Of a DNA stretch of 64,000 nucleotides, positions 1-9,212 are shown piece after piece. The DNA is taken from positions 41,880 through 105,879 of the forward strand of contig JAJFHD010000014.1 in assembly GCA_021775805.1 (NCBI GenBank). Direction: 5' to 3'. The translations under genes were made by a program, and so were the position numbers. Under the pieces are notes generated by a model. It was not told where the DNA came from and did no database searches. It saw only the letters and a list, made by a program, of their open reading frames with translations. The DNA comes from Alphaproteobacteria bacterium (GTDB taxonomy: Bacteria > Pseudomonadota > Alphaproteobacteria > Rhizobiales > JAJFHC01). Position 1 is the stretch's first letter. The number at the start of each line of letters is the position of its first letter.

Positions 1-1509
1 GCACAGGCCGGTTGGGGCGCTCTTCCCTGCCGTGCGAAACATGGCGGCCAGGGTCTGCCTCTGCAGGTTGGTCTGGCGGTTCAGGAGATCTGGAACTCGG
101 CGTCCATGGCGTTTGGCATCGGCACCATCCTCACGCAGGGTGCGGTTGAGGCGATCTACGAACATGGCAGCGAAGCGTTGCAGGCCAAATATCTGCCTGC
201 CATGATTTCCGGCGCGTGGATGGGGACGATGAACCTGACGGAGCCGCAGGCCGGATCGGACCTCGCCGCCATCAGGGCGACGGCGGAACCCCGCGGCGAC
301 GGCACCTACGCCATCAAGGGTAGCAAGATTTTCATCACCTATGGCGATCATGACCTGACCGATAACATTGTTCATCTGGTCCTGGCCCGCTTGCCGGACG
401 CGCCGGCGGGGACACGGGGAATATCGCTTTTCCTGGTACCCAAGTACCTCGTCAATGACGACGGCTCGCTAGGCGAGCGGAACGATGTTGCCTGTGCCGG
501 GCTCGAGCACAAGCTGGGCATCCACGCGAGTGCTACCTGCGTCATGGCCTTCGGCGAGAACGGCGGCGCGACCGGGTGGCTGCTTGGTCAAGAGAACAAG
601 GGCCTGGCCTGCATGTTCACCATGATGAACAACGCCCGTCTCCATGTCGGTATCCAGGGCGTGGCGATCGCGGAACGCGCCTATCAGCAGGCGCTTGGCT
701 ACGCGCACGATAGACGGCAGGGTCGCAGGCCCGGCGGCCATGAAGCTGCACCGATCGTCGAGCATCCCGACGTCCGGCGCATGCTGATGATCATGAAGAG
801 TTACGCGGCGGCGGCCCGTTCCATCTGTTATCTGACGGCGCAGGCGCTCGATCAGGCACGCCTTGCCCCGGATGAAGCAGACCGTGTCGCCGGTCAGGAT
901 CTGGCGGATCTTCTTACACCAGTTGCCAAGGCCTTCAGCACGGACATCGGTGTCGAGGTTGCCTCGATGGGCATCCAGGTGCACGGCGGCATGGGCTTCA
1001 TCGAGGAAACCGGCGCGGCACAGCATTACCGCGACGCCCGCATTGCGCCGATCTATGAAGGAACCAACGGCATTCAGGCGATCGATCTGGTCGCACGTAA
1101 ACTGCCGGTCAAGGGCGGTGAGGTCGTGCGCAAATTTCTTGCCGGCATCCGGGAGGATGTCGATTTGATTCTCGAGGGCGAGAACATTTCACTTGGCCAC
1201 ACCGGTCACCGGTTGTCCGAGGCCGTAAAGGCTCTGTCCGAGACGACCGACTGGATTCTTCAACGGGGCGCCGACGAGCCCGATAGGGTGCTGGCCGGTG
1301 CGGCGGGTTACCTGCGGATGTTCGGTCTGGTTGCCGGCGGCGTCGCGTTGGTGCGCGGCGCGCGCGCTTGTGGCCGCGACGGCGCTGAGTTGAACCTGGC
1401 CCGGTTCTTCTGCGAAAACATCGTGCCTCACGTTGCCGGGCTGTCTGTGTCCGTCACCGCCGGCGCCGACAGCCTGCTTGCCATGCCTGACGATCAACTG
1501 GCCCTGTGA
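1..1509 (+). CDS. Acyl-CoA dehydrogenase, DmdC-like long form (5' end outside window)
   Basis: FAD-dependent alpha,beta-dehydrogenation of an acyl-CoA. The frame is open from base 1 and already reads family sequence there (GWGALP, then LAVQEIWNSAS), so the ATG at 106 is internal and roughly 90-100 N-terminal residues are missing. Visible parts are the substrate/FAD loop MNLTEPQAGSDLA (about base 226), a C-terminal dehydrogenase helical domain with HGGMGFIEETG, and YEGTNGIQAIDL (about base 1050), whose Glu is the usual catalytic base. A further ~130-residue C-terminal extension follows, typical of the ~590-aa subfamily that includes 3-methylmercaptopropionyl-CoA dehydrogenase (DmdC). The substrate cannot be read from sequence. 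It heads a run of same-strand genes (SDR at 1526, deacetylase-like at 2404). Confidence 0.9.
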   Translation, partial: AQAGWGALPCRAKHGGQGLPLQVGLAVQEIWNSASMAFGIGTILTQGAVEAIYEHGSEALQAKYLPAMISGAWMGTMNLTEPQAGSDLAAIRATAEPRGDGTYAIKGSKIFITYGDHDLTDNIVHLVLARLPDAPAGTRGISLFLVPKYLVNDDGSLGERNDVACAGLEHKLGIHASATCVMAFGENGGATGWLLGQENKGLACMFTMMNNARLHVGIQGVAIAERAYQQALGYAHDRRQGRRPGGHEAAPIVEHPDVRRMLMIMKSYAAAARSICYLTAQALDQARLAPDEADRVAGQDLADLLTPVAKAFSTDIGVEVASMGIQVHGGMGFIEETGAAQHYRDARIAPIYEGTNGIQAIDLVARKLPVKGGEVVRKFLAGIREDVDLILEGENISLGHTGHRLSEAVKALSETTDWILQRGADEPDRVLAGAAGYLRMFGLVAGGVALVRGARACGRDGAELNLARFFCENIVPHVAGLSVSVTAGADSLLAMPDDQLAL

Positions 1510-1525
1510 ACCCGGAGTTTTTTGC

Positions 1526-2407
1526 ATGAAACCTCTCAAGGACAAGACACTGTTCATCACCGGCGGCAGCCGCGGTATCGGCCTGGCCATCGGGCTGCGG
1601 GCCGCGCGGGACGGCGCCAATGTGGCGATCGCTGCCAAAACCGCCGAACCTCATCCAAAACTTGAGGGTACGATCTATACCGCCGCGGAAGAAATCGATG
1701 CGGCAGGAGGCCGGGCGCTCCCTCTGGTGGTTGACGTCCGTGATGAAGAGTCCGTCCAAAATGCTGTAAACGAAACAGTTTCCCGGTTCGGTGGAATCGA
1801 TGTTTGCGTCAACAACGCAAGCGCCATTCAGATGACCGGCACCCTGGAAACCGACATGAAGCGATATGACCTGATGCATCAGGTCAACACGCGCGGCACC
1901 TATCTTGTTTCGAAATGCTGCCTGCCCCACCTGCTCGAAGTCTCCAATCCGCATATACTCAATCTGGCGCCGCCGCTGGATATGAGCGCCAAATGGTTCG
2001 CCCCTCACGTGGCCTACACCATGGCCAAGTTCGGTATGAGCATGTGTGTTTTGGGAATGGCGGAGGAGTTCCGCGAAAGCGGCGTGGCCGTGAACGCGTT
2101 GTGGCCGAGGACAACCATCGCGACTGCCGCCGTGAAATTCGTCGTCGGCGACGATGCCATGGTTCTCGGCAGCCGGACGCCGGACATCATGGCCGATGCG
2201 GCTTATGCCATTGTGACCAAACCGTCGAAGGAATTCACCGGTCAGTTCTGCATCGATGACACCTTCCTGGCGGCCGAAGGCGTGACCGATTTCGACCGCT
2301 ACAGGGTCGATCCGACCCACGACCTTTATCCGGACTTTTTTGTTCCCGAAGACAGCATTCCACCGGCCTCGCTCAAGGCGGCAAATCAAGCCAGGACAGA
2401 TCAATGA
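1526..2407 (+). CDS. Short-chain dehydrogenase, HSDL2-like
   Basis: NAD(P)-dependent oxidoreductase of the SDR fold, 293 aa. Start chosen at ATG 1526, with a CCCGGAG ribosome-binding site at 1511-1517, because the protein then begins right at the Rossmann strand (KTLFITGGSRGIG, residues ~6-18). The NNAS motif lies near residue 94 and the catalytic YTMAK near 164. The stretch LAPPLDMSAKWF before the Tyr and VNALWPRT after it are characteristic of the hydroxysteroid dehydrogenase-like 2 group, usually tied to acyl-CoA metabolism. It lies 16 bases after the acyl-CoA dehydrogenase and its stop overlaps the next start (ATGA at 2404-2407), so the three genes are very likely one operon. Substrate unknown. 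Confidence 0.9.
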   Translation: MKPLKDKTLFITGGSRGIGLAIGLRAARDGANVAIAAKTAEPHPKLEGTIYTAAEEIDAAGGRALPLVVDVRDEESVQNAVNETVSRFGGIDVCVNNASAIQMTGTLETDMKRYDLMHQVNTRGTYLVSKCCLPHLLEVSNPHILNLAPPLDMSAKWFAPHVAYTMAKFGMSMCVLGMAEEFRESGVAVNALWPRTTIATAAVKFVVGDDAMVLGSRTPDIMADAAYAIVTKPSKEFTGQFCIDDTFLAAEGVTDFDRYRVDPTHDLYPDFFVPEDSIPPASLKAANQARTDQ

Positions 2408-3345
2408 CGACGTTGCTTATCACCCACGACGCCTTTGCCGGCCACGAAACACCCTCCGGCCATCCCGAGCGGGCCGACCGCATCAGGGCCGTCCGCAAGG
2501 TGCTGGACGCTGACGCTTTCGACACGCTCAAACGTGTGGAAGCCGCCATGGGATCGACCGAGGATGTGGTCCGGGCCCATCCGCAGAGTTTTATCGACCT
2601 GATTCGCCGCGCGGTACCCGGCGAAGACGAGGACTCGGTGCCGCTCGATCCGGACACCTGGGCATCGCCGGGAAGCTGGGAAGCCGCCATGCGCGCCGTC
2701 GGTGCTGCCAAGCAGGCTGTGGATCAGGTCGTGACCGGCGAGGTCGACAATGCGTTCTGTGCGGTGCGTCCGCCCGGACACCATGCCGAGGCGAACCGGG
2801 CCATGGGGTTTTGCCTGTTCAACACGATTGCCGTTGCCGCTCATTACGCCCGGGACGTTCATGGCCTGGAAAGGGTCGCGGTGGTTGATTTTGATGTGCA
2901 TCACGGCAACGGCACCCAGGACATCTTCTGGAGCGATCGCAATCTGGTCTACAGTTCCACCCATCAGATGCCGCTTTATCCGGGAACCGGTGCCCGGACT
3001 GAAACAGGCGAGGGCAACATATTCAATGCGCCGCTGTCGCCCGGCGACGGCGGCGACCGGTTCAGGGAGGCGATTACTTCCGTGGTGATCCCGGCCCTTG
3101 AGAACATGGCGCCCGACCTGATCATGATTTCCGCCGGGTTCGACGCCCATCGCGACGATCCGCTGGCCAATCTCAACCTCACCGAAGAGGATTTTGCATG
3201 GGTCACGGCCCGCCTGATGGATGTTGCGGACAAAACCGCCTCGGGACGTATTGTCTCGCTGCTCGAGGGCGGGTATGACTTGCGCGCACTTGCCGCATCC
3301 ACCGCCACCCATGTGCGCACGCTGATGCAGGCCGGATCTGATTGA
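2404..3345 (+). CDS. Histone deacetylase / acetoin-utilization family metallohydrolase
   Basis: Zn-dependent amidohydrolase of the HDAC/AcuC superfamily, 313 aa, expected to remove acyl groups from acylated amines in the cytoplasm. Family motifs in order: [10 protein letters not shown] (~20), RPPGHHAE with the paired catalytic His (~122-129), [12 protein letters not shown] with metal ligands (~162-173), [13 protein letters not shown] with the third ligand (~243-255) and LEGGYDL with the transition-state Tyr (~288). All key residues are present. Translation is coupled to the upstream SDR by an ATGA overlap. The gene is 16 bases ahead of xseB, a neighbourhood common in alphaproteobacteria. The physiological substrate cannot be inferred. 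Confidence 0.93.
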   Translation: MTTLLITHDAFAGHETPSGHPERADRIRAVRKVLDADAFDTLKRVEAAMGSTEDVVRAHPQSFIDLIRRAVPGEDEDSVPLDPDTWASPGSWEAAMRAVGAAKQAVDQVVTGEVDNAFCAVRPPGHHAEANRAMGFCLFNTIAVAAHYARDVHGLERVAVVDFDVHHGNGTQDIFWSDRNLVYSSTHQMPLYPGTGARTETGEGNIFNAPLSPGDGGDRFREAITSVVIPALENMAPDLIMISAGFDAHRDDPLANLNLTEEDFAWVTARLMDVADKTASGRIVSLLEGGYDLRALAASTATHVRTLMQAGSD

Positions 3346-3361
3346 CGGGAGGCTGAACCGA

Positions 3362-3625
3362 ATGGCTGCGGAAAAACCTGAAGCAGGCGATGAAGACATT
3401 GCGAGCCTGAGTTTCGAAAAGGCACTGGCCGAACTCGAGCAGATCGTCGGCAAGCTCGAGGGCGGTAGCGTTGAACTTGAGGATTCGATCGCCATCTACG
3501 AGCGCGGCGAAAAACTCAAAGCCCACTGCGACGCGCTGTTAAAAAATGCCGAGGCCCGGATTGAAAAGATCACCCTGTCATCGGACGGCAAACCGGCAGG
3601 CGTGGAACCGATGGACGCGGATTGA
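3362..3625 (+). CDS. xseB: Exodeoxyribonuclease VII small subunit
   Basis: Small subunit of the XseA/XseB nuclease that degrades single-stranded DNA. At 87 aa it has the usual length. The conserved core [28 protein letters not shown] is followed by [25 protein letters not shown], two coiled-coil-like helices typical of the family. It is preceded by GGGAGG at 3344-3349. In relatives xseB is normally followed closely by isoprenoid genes (ispA and/or dxs). Here dxs is 2.9 kb downstream, beyond an AT-rich gene and an opposite-strand transporter. The 289 bases after the stop (3626-3914) contain no gene I can support. Confidence 0.95.
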   Translation: MAAEKPEAGDEDIASLSFEKALAELEQIVGKLEGGSVELEDSIAIYERGEKLKAHCDALLKNAEARIEKITLSSDGKPAGVEPMDAD

Positions 3626-3914
3626 GTCTGATCCCTGTCGATAATTTGCATTGTTGCGTTCCGCTTGAAGTACACCGCCCGCCGGCGCAAAGCGCGCTTT
3701 GTCGGCAAACCGGAATTCTCGCGGTGAATCAGCGCGATAGCGGGCACCGTTGGTATCAGTTGACCTGAACGCACCGGACGATTTTGAGTGCTGAAATGTA
3801 CAGTACATCCCCCCATTTGTTTTAGACGAATTTTTCATGTTGAGGTGTGGATCGGATGTGACAGGATCTGAATTCTAGTCGCCCATCCAATGTGCAAGCG
3901 GGAATGATTTACAA

Positions 3915-4718
3915 ATGGATGCAGACAACTTCAGGGGCTTAGCAGGCGACATCGCCATCTATGTCGGCCTTGTCGTCGGTATGCTCAAGTTGCTCGATTG
4001 GGTGTTGCGGAAGCCCCAAAAGGACTGGATCCAAGACAAAAGCGAAACACTTTGGTTAAAGCTTAGTGAATACAGTGCACGGACCATATTGTTGTGGGCG
4101 GGAAAAAGGAAATCAGCATATGGCGCTTGCATTATAGTTCATTGGAGTATCGCCGGATTCTATATTATTGGGATTCTATACTTATTGATGTTTGGAGATT
4201 ATTACAGAGAACTAGAAGAATCTCAAAGTTCTCTGTTGGTGAAGATGTCAATTGGCACCGGTTTTTTGTTTTTTGTTTTAGGGATTGTGTTACGTCGACC
4301 ATGGCATGTGTTTCTAAAATTCTATGCAAGCGACGGCAATGTATTTGTGTGTGCTGTAAAAACAGTTACAACTTTTTTTGTGTTGTTTTTGTCTTTATTT
4401 GGTTTAATGAAATTTGCACTCATGAATTTGGATACAGGTTTCATTTCACATATAAATGACGATTTTTTCAATGGAGCAATTTCTATTGAATTAGTTTTCA
4501 TGTTTTTGTTTGGGTTGTTTTTTACGGTGTTATATTTATTTGTGTTAGCGTTTTTGGTGCTTTGGATGGTGATGATTCTTGTGCTGTACGCCGAGTCTAT
4601 GGTGTTCATTGCCAGGTTTATATTGCTCCGGATTGTAGAGCATGCAAAAGGGCCGGTTCTGGGCTTGGCAGGGTTGTTGATTGCAATTGGGGCGATCGTG
4701 AAGTTTTCTCTGACGTGA
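3915..4718 (+). CDS. AT-rich polytopic membrane protein, unknown function
   Basis: 267 aa, not recognised. About six hydrophobic segments can be seen: residues ~10-32 (IAIYVGLVVGMLKLLDWVL), ~72-98, ~110-128 (FLFFVLGIVL), ~145-165, ~185-220 (a long stretch of Leu/Phe) and ~248-266. A charged loop lies at ~33-60. Codon use is heavily AT-biased (runs of TTT and TTA, for example at 4370-4560), unlike every neighbour, which are GC-rich. The start ATG at 3915 has only a weak GGGA upstream. It sits between xseB and dxs, two genes usually adjacent, so recent acquisition is the likely explanation. No motif suggests transport, toxin or immunity activity. It may be a superinfection- or phage-related membrane protein, but that is speculation. 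Confidence 0.7.
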   Translation: MDADNFRGLAGDIAIYVGLVVGMLKLLDWVLRKPQKDWIQDKSETLWLKLSEYSARTILLWAGKRKSAYGACIIVHWSIAGFYIIGILYLLMFGDYYRELEESQSSLLVKMSIGTGFLFFVLGIVLRRPWHVFLKFYASDGNVFVCAVKTVTTFFVLFLSLFGLMKFALMNLDTGFISHINDDFFNGAISIELVFMFLFGLFFTVLYLFVLAFLVLWMVMILVLYAESMVFIARFILLRIVEHAKGPVLGLAGLLIAIGAIVKFSLT

Positions 4719-4747
4719 AACTGATTGGTCCGTAGGCGCAGTTGGTC

Positions 4748-6163
4748 TTAATCGAGGGCTGGCTTGGCGCGCAGGAACCGGCTTGCCGCGATCAGGCCGA
4801 GCACGGCAAACGGCATGCATGAAAGAAATATGGTTGCGGCCGCGGATGCGTTTACAGCATGCGAAGCCGCCGGTGCCAGTCCGGCGCCGTTGGCGACGAC
4901 GCCCACATAGGCCGCACCGACCGCGTAGCCGGAGCGCTGGATGGTGGGGATGGCCGCCGAGACACGCTGGGCCTCCGACGGGTCGGCAAGCGCTGTCGCC
5001 CGGCGCAGAATGAACGTCCAGCACATTCCGAATCCGATGCCTTCAAGGCTGGCGAATACCGCGATCAGCCAGACCGGCCCGTTCGGCACGCTGTAGGCAA
5101 ACCCGAGTATGCTTGCGACCAGAACCAGCATCCCGGCAGCAATCATGCGGGCGTCGTAACGTTCCGGCAGGCCCGAAACCGGAACCGCTGCGAGGGTCCA
5201 GCCGATAGAGGCGCACGCCACCACATAGCCGGCAACCAAAGCCGATGAGCCATGGAGCTGGACCATCAGCAGCGGGCCATACACGGAAATCGCGATCGCG
5301 GCGATTGTGAAACACAGGATCATTGTCAGACCGGCGCCCACCGGGTTGGTCAGGCTTATGGCGTTGCGCGGCAGCAACCGGTTGGCGTCCCGCGCCGAGT
5401 CCAGCCGCAGGAACAGCGTCAGACAAACCAGGCCGGCGATCGCGAAGACCAGCGTTCTGAGCAGGGAAACCTCAAGACCGGCATAAGCAATCGACACAAC
5501 GCCGGCGGACAGAAACATCAGCCTCACGATTGGAAAGCGTCCCGAAACTTTGTCGTTTGAAGGCCGGTCGCCGCCGTCGATTCTGGTCGCAATCCACATT
5601 GCCAGCAGAGCCGCCTGAACGCCAAAGAACCAAAACCCGCCCCGCCAGCTCCCGTACTCCACAAACAGGCCGCCCACCAGCGGACCCATAAAGGCCGAGG
5701 TGCCCCACAACGTGGAGATCGCCGCCATCGCGCGGGCGAGCAACCGGTTAGGAAAGAAGATCCCGGTGGCAACAAAAGAAAGCGCGACCAGGCCGCCGCC
5801 GCCCAGGCCCTGCATCAGGCGTCCGGCAAGCACCACCCACATGTCCGGTGCCGTCGCGCTGACAACACAGCCCGTACCGAACAATCCGGCGGCAAGGCTC
5901 ATGGGCAGGCGAAGACCGAAACGCATGGCCAGCAGGCCGCTGGCGGCCCCGGCGACGATTGTGCCGATCTCATAAAGCGCCACAGTCCATGAAATCAGAT
6001 GCGCACCGCCGATCTCTGCAATGATTGCAGGCATCATTGTCGCAACCAGAAGACTGTCCGCGGCGTGAAGCCAGACACTGAGGCACACCAGGGCCAGCGA
6101 CAGGGCATAGCGCCGGTTGAGGATCTCGCTCCATCTGACGGTGCCGATGCCGGCGTTAGACAT
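4748..6163 (-). CDS. MFS transporter (drug-efflux type)
   Basis: 471-aa major facilitator in the inner membrane, probably a proton-coupled exporter. It starts MSNAGIGTVRWSEILNRRYA and then shows regularly spaced hydrophobic helices: ~17-40, 50-75 (SWTVALYEIG), 80-100, and GRLMQGLGGGGLVALSF (~110-126), which matches the conserved motif C-like region of drug/H+ antiporters. Twelve or more segments can be counted to the C-terminus. It is convergent with the AT-rich gene (30 bases between stops) and divergent from dxs. A 7-bp inverted repeat just upstream (6200-6217) could be an operator. Substrate unknown. Confidence 0.85.
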   Translation of the reverse strand: MSNAGIGTVRWSEILNRRYALSLALVCLSVWLHAADSLLVATMMPAIIAEIGGAHLISWTVALYEIGTIVAGAASGLLAMRFGLRLPMSLAAGLFGTGCVVSATAPDMWVVLAGRLMQGLGGGGLVALSFVATGIFFPNRLLARAMAAISTLWGTSAFMGPLVGGLFVEYGSWRGGFWFFGVQAALLAMWIATRIDGGDRPSNDKVSGRFPIVRLMFLSAGVVSIAYAGLEVSLLRTLVFAIAGLVCLTLFLRLDSARDANRLLPRNAISLTNPVGAGLTMILCFTIAAIAISVYGPLLMVQLHGSSALVAGYVVACASIGWTLAAVPVSGLPERYDARMIAAGMLVLVASILGFAYSVPNGPVWLIAVFASLEGIGFGMCWTFILRRATALADPSEAQRVSAAIPTIQRSGYAVGAAYVGVVANGAGLAPAASHAVNASAAATIFLSCMPFAVLGLIAASRFLRAKPALD

Positions 6164-6509
6164 GTCCCGTCGCCTTTTGTGGTTGAACGCGGGTTAATAA
6201 AAGAAAGTATTTTCTTTCTTTAATAGGAACTAATTCTGGCAATGGAAATTGAAATTTTGCGCCGGCCCGTTACAAACCGGCATTCTCTTTCGCGCACAAA
6301 GGGTTATGGTTTCAAATCCTGGCTACATTTGCTATAAGCGAGAACGTCGTGTCGAGGTGTTGACCGCGACCGGTTGAATTGCAAGAAACCTGCTCCACAT
6401 GAGATACTAGCCTCAGGGAAAACCGTTATTTGCGCATTTCACCCATGAAATGAGTTTATGGTAGACCGTGGAAGCTGCAGCAGGTTCAGGGGCGAATGAG
6501 AGGTTTACG
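6164..6509. other. Divergent intergenic region between MFS gene and dxs
   Basis: 346 bases with no coding sequence I can support. It must hold the promoters for the MFS gene (leftward) and dxs (rightward). The left third is AT-rich and contains the inverted repeat annotated separately. Toward dxs the sequence is mixed, with no clear -35/-10 pair. Confidence 0.6.
6200..6217. promoter_or_regulatory. Inverted repeat upstream of MFS gene
   Basis: AAAGAAA - GTAT - TTTCTTT, a perfect 7-bp inverted repeat with a 4-base spacer, flanked by TTAA on both sides (6194 and 6220). It lies 37-54 bases upstream of the MFS start codon, where an operator would be. No dedicated regulator gene is adjacent. Confidence 0.35.
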
Positions 6510-8432
6510 GTGACTGCGGAAAGCAAGACCCCTTTGCTCGACACCGTGCGCGAGCCATCAGATCTGCGGACATTCGACGAAAGAGATCTCCGGCAACTCG
6601 CTGACGAACTGCGCAGCGAAACGATTGATGCGGTCTCCGTTACCGGTGGTCATCTCGGTGCTGGTCTCGGTGTGGTCGAGCTCACCGTCGCCCTCCATTA
6701 CATATTTGATACACCGTCCGACCGGTTGATCTGGGACGTGGGCCATCAGTGTTACCCGCATAAGATCCTGACCGGCCGGCGCGACCGGATCAGAACCCTG
6801 CGCCAGGGCGACGGGCTTTCGGGTTTCACCAAGCGTGCCGAGAGTGAATACGATCCTTTCGGTGCGGCGCATTCCTCCACGTCGATTTCCGCCGGGCTCG
6901 GCATGGCTGTCGCCCGTGACTTGTCGGGCGGCACCAACAATGTGGTGGCCGTGATCGGCGATGGCGCCATGAGTGCCGGAATGGCCTATGAAGCGATGAA
7001 CAATGCCGGCTCGATGGACAGCCGGCTGACGGTCATTCTTAACGACAACGACATGTCGATTGCCCCGCCGGTCGGTGCCATGAGCGCCTATCTGGCGCGC
7101 CTGATTTCAGGCGGCGCCTATCGTCATGTGCGCAACTTCGCCAAACAGCTGGCCAAGAGACTGCCCAAGGTCCTGGAAGAAAAGGCCATGCGCGCCGAAG
7201 AGTATACGCGCGGTTTCTGGACCGGCGGCACCTTGTTCGAGGAGCTTGGATTTTATTATGTGGGACCGATCGACGGTCACAACCTCGAACATCTCCTGCC
7301 GGTCCTGCGCAATGTCCGCGATGCAACAGAAGGCCCGATCCTTGTCCATGTGGTGACCCAGAAGGGCAAGGGATATCCGCCGGCGGAAGCCTCCGCCGAC
7401 AAGTATCACGGTGTCGCCCGCTTCGACGTGGTGACCGGTGCACAATCCAAGCCAAAACCAAACGCGCCGTCCTACACCAAGGTCTTTGCCCAGAGCCTTA
7501 TCAAGGAAGCCGAGAAGGACGACAAGATTGTTGCCGTGACCGCCGCCATGCCCTCCGGCACGGGGCTGGATGCGTTTGCCGAAGCTTATCCCGACCGGTG
7601 CTTCGATGTCGGCATCGCCGAGCAGCACGCGGTGACATTTGCAGCCGGCATGGCCACGGAAGGCTACAAACCTTTCGCCACGATATACTCGACCTTCCTG
7701 CAACGCGCCTACGACCAGGTCGTGCATGACGTTGCGATCCAGCGGCTGCCGGTCCGGTTTGCCCTGGACAGGGCCGGGCTTGTGGGGGCAGACGGACCGA
7801 CGCATGCCGGCGCGTTTGACATTACCTATCTGGGAACTCTTCCGGGCTTTGTCCTGATGGCCGCCGCCGATGAAGCGGAACTCGTGCATATGGTGGCGAC
7901 CGCCGCGGCCATCGATGACGGACCCAGTGCACTGCGCTATCCGCGCGGCGAGGGGATCGGCACCGATATGCCGGAAGTTGGCGTGCCGCTGGAAATCGGC
8001 AAGGGCCGGATCGTGCGCGAGGGATCGACGGTTGCTCTGTTCAGCTATGGCACGCGGCTGCAGGAATGCCTGCAGGCAGCCGACCAGCTTGCCGCCCTGG
8101 GATTCTCCACGACGGTAGCCGATGCCCGGTTTGCCAAGCCTCTGGACGGTGATTTGGTACGCCAGCTTGCGTCTCATCATGAAGTGCTGATCACGGTCGA
8201 AGAAGGAGCCGTCGGCGGATTTGGATCCCATGTTCTTCAGTTCCTGGCCACCAATGGATTGCTCGACCGGGGATTGAAGGTCCGGCCCCTGGTGCTGCCG
8301 GACATTTTCATCGACCATGACAAGCCGGCCGCCATGTATGACGCCGCCGGATTGAATGCGCCGGGCATCGTTGAAACCGCCCTGTCGATTCTGGAACAGC
8401 CGGTCGTGCTCGAGTCGCCGCGTCTGGCCTGA
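6510..8432 (+). CDS. dxs: 1-deoxy-D-xylulose-5-phosphate synthase
   Basis: Thiamine-diphosphate enzyme joining pyruvate and glyceraldehyde 3-phosphate, the first step of the MEP isoprenoid route, cytoplasmic. The GTG at 6510 is preferred over the in-frame GTG at 6468. GAGAGG at 6498-6503 sits just upstream of 6510, and the resulting 640-aa protein fits the family length. Motifs: [18 protein letters not shown] (~45-62), [16 protein letters not shown] (~75), the TDP-binding [16 protein letters not shown] (~150-165), [15 protein letters not shown] (~178), [15 protein letters not shown] (~367) and [15 protein letters not shown] (~420). tlyA begins 6 bases after its stop, so dxs, tlyA and the next methyltransferase form one transcription unit. 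Confidence 0.96.
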   Translation: MTAESKTPLLDTVREPSDLRTFDERDLRQLADELRSETIDAVSVTGGHLGAGLGVVELTVALHYIFDTPSDRLIWDVGHQCYPHKILTGRRDRIRTLRQGDGLSGFTKRAESEYDPFGAAHSSTSISAGLGMAVARDLSGGTNNVVAVIGDGAMSAGMAYEAMNNAGSMDSRLTVILNDNDMSIAPPVGAMSAYLARLISGGAYRHVRNFAKQLAKRLPKVLEEKAMRAEEYTRGFWTGGTLFEELGFYYVGPIDGHNLEHLLPVLRNVRDATEGPILVHVVTQKGKGYPPAEASADKYHGVARFDVVTGAQSKPKPNAPSYTKVFAQSLIKEAEKDDKIVAVTAAMPSGTGLDAFAEAYPDRCFDVGIAEQHAVTFAAGMATEGYKPFATIYSTFLQRAYDQVVHDVAIQRLPVRFALDRAGLVGADGPTHAGAFDITYLGTLPGFVLMAAADEAELVHMVATAAAIDDGPSALRYPRGEGIGTDMPEVGVPLEIGKGRIVREGSTVALFSYGTRLQECLQAADQLAALGFSTTVADARFAKPLDGDLVRQLASHHEVLITVEEGAVGGFGSHVLQFLATNGLLDRGLKVRPLVLPDIFIDHDKPAAMYDAAGLNAPGIVETALSILEQPVVLESPRLA

Positions 8433-8438
8433 CCTATC

Positions 8439-9212
8439 ATGGGCGCAAGCCTGCCGAACCACCATAAAACGAGGCTGGACGTTGTTCTTGTGGAGCGCCG
8501 TCTGTGCGCAACTCGCGCCAAGGCCCGCGATGCCGTGATCCGCGGTCTTGTCACCATCGACGGACGTCCGGCACGCAAGCCGGGCCTGCTTGTGGCTGCC
8601 GAGGCGACCCTGCAGGTCGCCGAAGACGCCCATCCATATGTGTCGCGGGGCGGGCTGAAGCTTGCCCATGCGCTCGATGTGTTCTCAGTCGACCCCGCTG
8701 GGTCAACGGCGATCGATCTGGGAGCGTCGACCGGCGGTTTCACCGATGTCCTGCTCCAGCGGGGCGCGGAACGTGTGTTTGCGGTCGATGTCGGAACCGG
8801 TCAGTTGGATGCCGCGTTGCGCGAAGACGGTAGAGTGGCGGTGCTCGAGAAGGTCAACGCCAGGGATTTGACGCGTGATCATGTACCCCAGGACTTCGAC
8901 CTCATTGTCTGCGACGTCAGTTTCATCAGCCTCAGGCTCGCCTTGTCTGCCGTGCTCGACATGGCACGGCCGGGAACCCGGCTCATCGCCTTGATCAAGC
9001 CGCAGTTCGAAGCCGGCAGGGACAAAGTCGGCAAGGGTGGCATTGTGCGTGACGAGGCGGTGCACCGGATGGTTTGCGACGATGTTGCGGCATGGATGAA
9101 TGCCCGCGGATGGCCGGTCCAGGGTATCGATCGTTCACCGGTGGAGGGTCCCGACGGCAATCGTGAGTTCCTCGTGTCGGCAATCAAGCGGAGCGTCAGC
9201 GATGTCGATTGA
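8439..9212 (+). CDS. tlyA: TlyA-family rRNA cytidine 2'-O-methyltransferase
   Basis: SAM-dependent RNA ribose methyltransferase, 257 aa. TlyA of mycobacteria methylates 16S and 23S rRNA, and many homologues are labelled haemolysin A. The N-terminal S4 RNA-binding domain spans residues ~10-70 (RLDVVLVERRLCATRAKARDA, then VSRGGLKLAHALDVF). The FtsJ-like methyltransferase domain follows: AIDLGASTGGFTDVLLQRGA is the SAM loop (~90-109), CDVSFISLRLAL (~158) and LIKPQFEAGRDKVGKGGIV (~185) supply the K-D-K-type catalytic set. The last 11 bases overlap the start of the next gene, implying translational coupling. Confidence 0.92.
   Translation: MGASLPNHHKTRLDVVLVERRLCATRAKARDAVIRGLVTIDGRPARKPGLLVAAEATLQVAEDAHPYVSRGGLKLAHALDVFSVDPAGSTAIDLGASTGGFTDVLLQRGAERVFAVDVGTGQLDAALREDGRVAVLEKVNARDLTRDHVPQDFDLIVCDVSFISLRLALSAVLDMARPGTRLIALIKPQFEAGRDKVGKGGIVRDEAVHRMVCDDVAAWMNARGWPVQGIDRSPVEGPDGNREFLVSAIKRSVSDVD

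Noticed and set aside
2401..3495. A 364-codon open frame on the minus strand
   Set aside because: Mirror of the deacetylase-family gene and xseB; low-complexity His/Arg-rich translation with no family pattern.
4322..4609. Small minus-strand frame within the AT-rich gene
   Set aside because: Asn/Lys-rich translation arises from the AT-rich antisense; no ribosome site, and the plus-strand membrane protein is continuous.
7107..8669. A 520-codon open frame on the minus strand
   Set aside because: It lies opposite dxs and tlyA, both with complete family motifs; the reverse frame has no recognisable sequence. High-GC third positions leave such frames open by chance.
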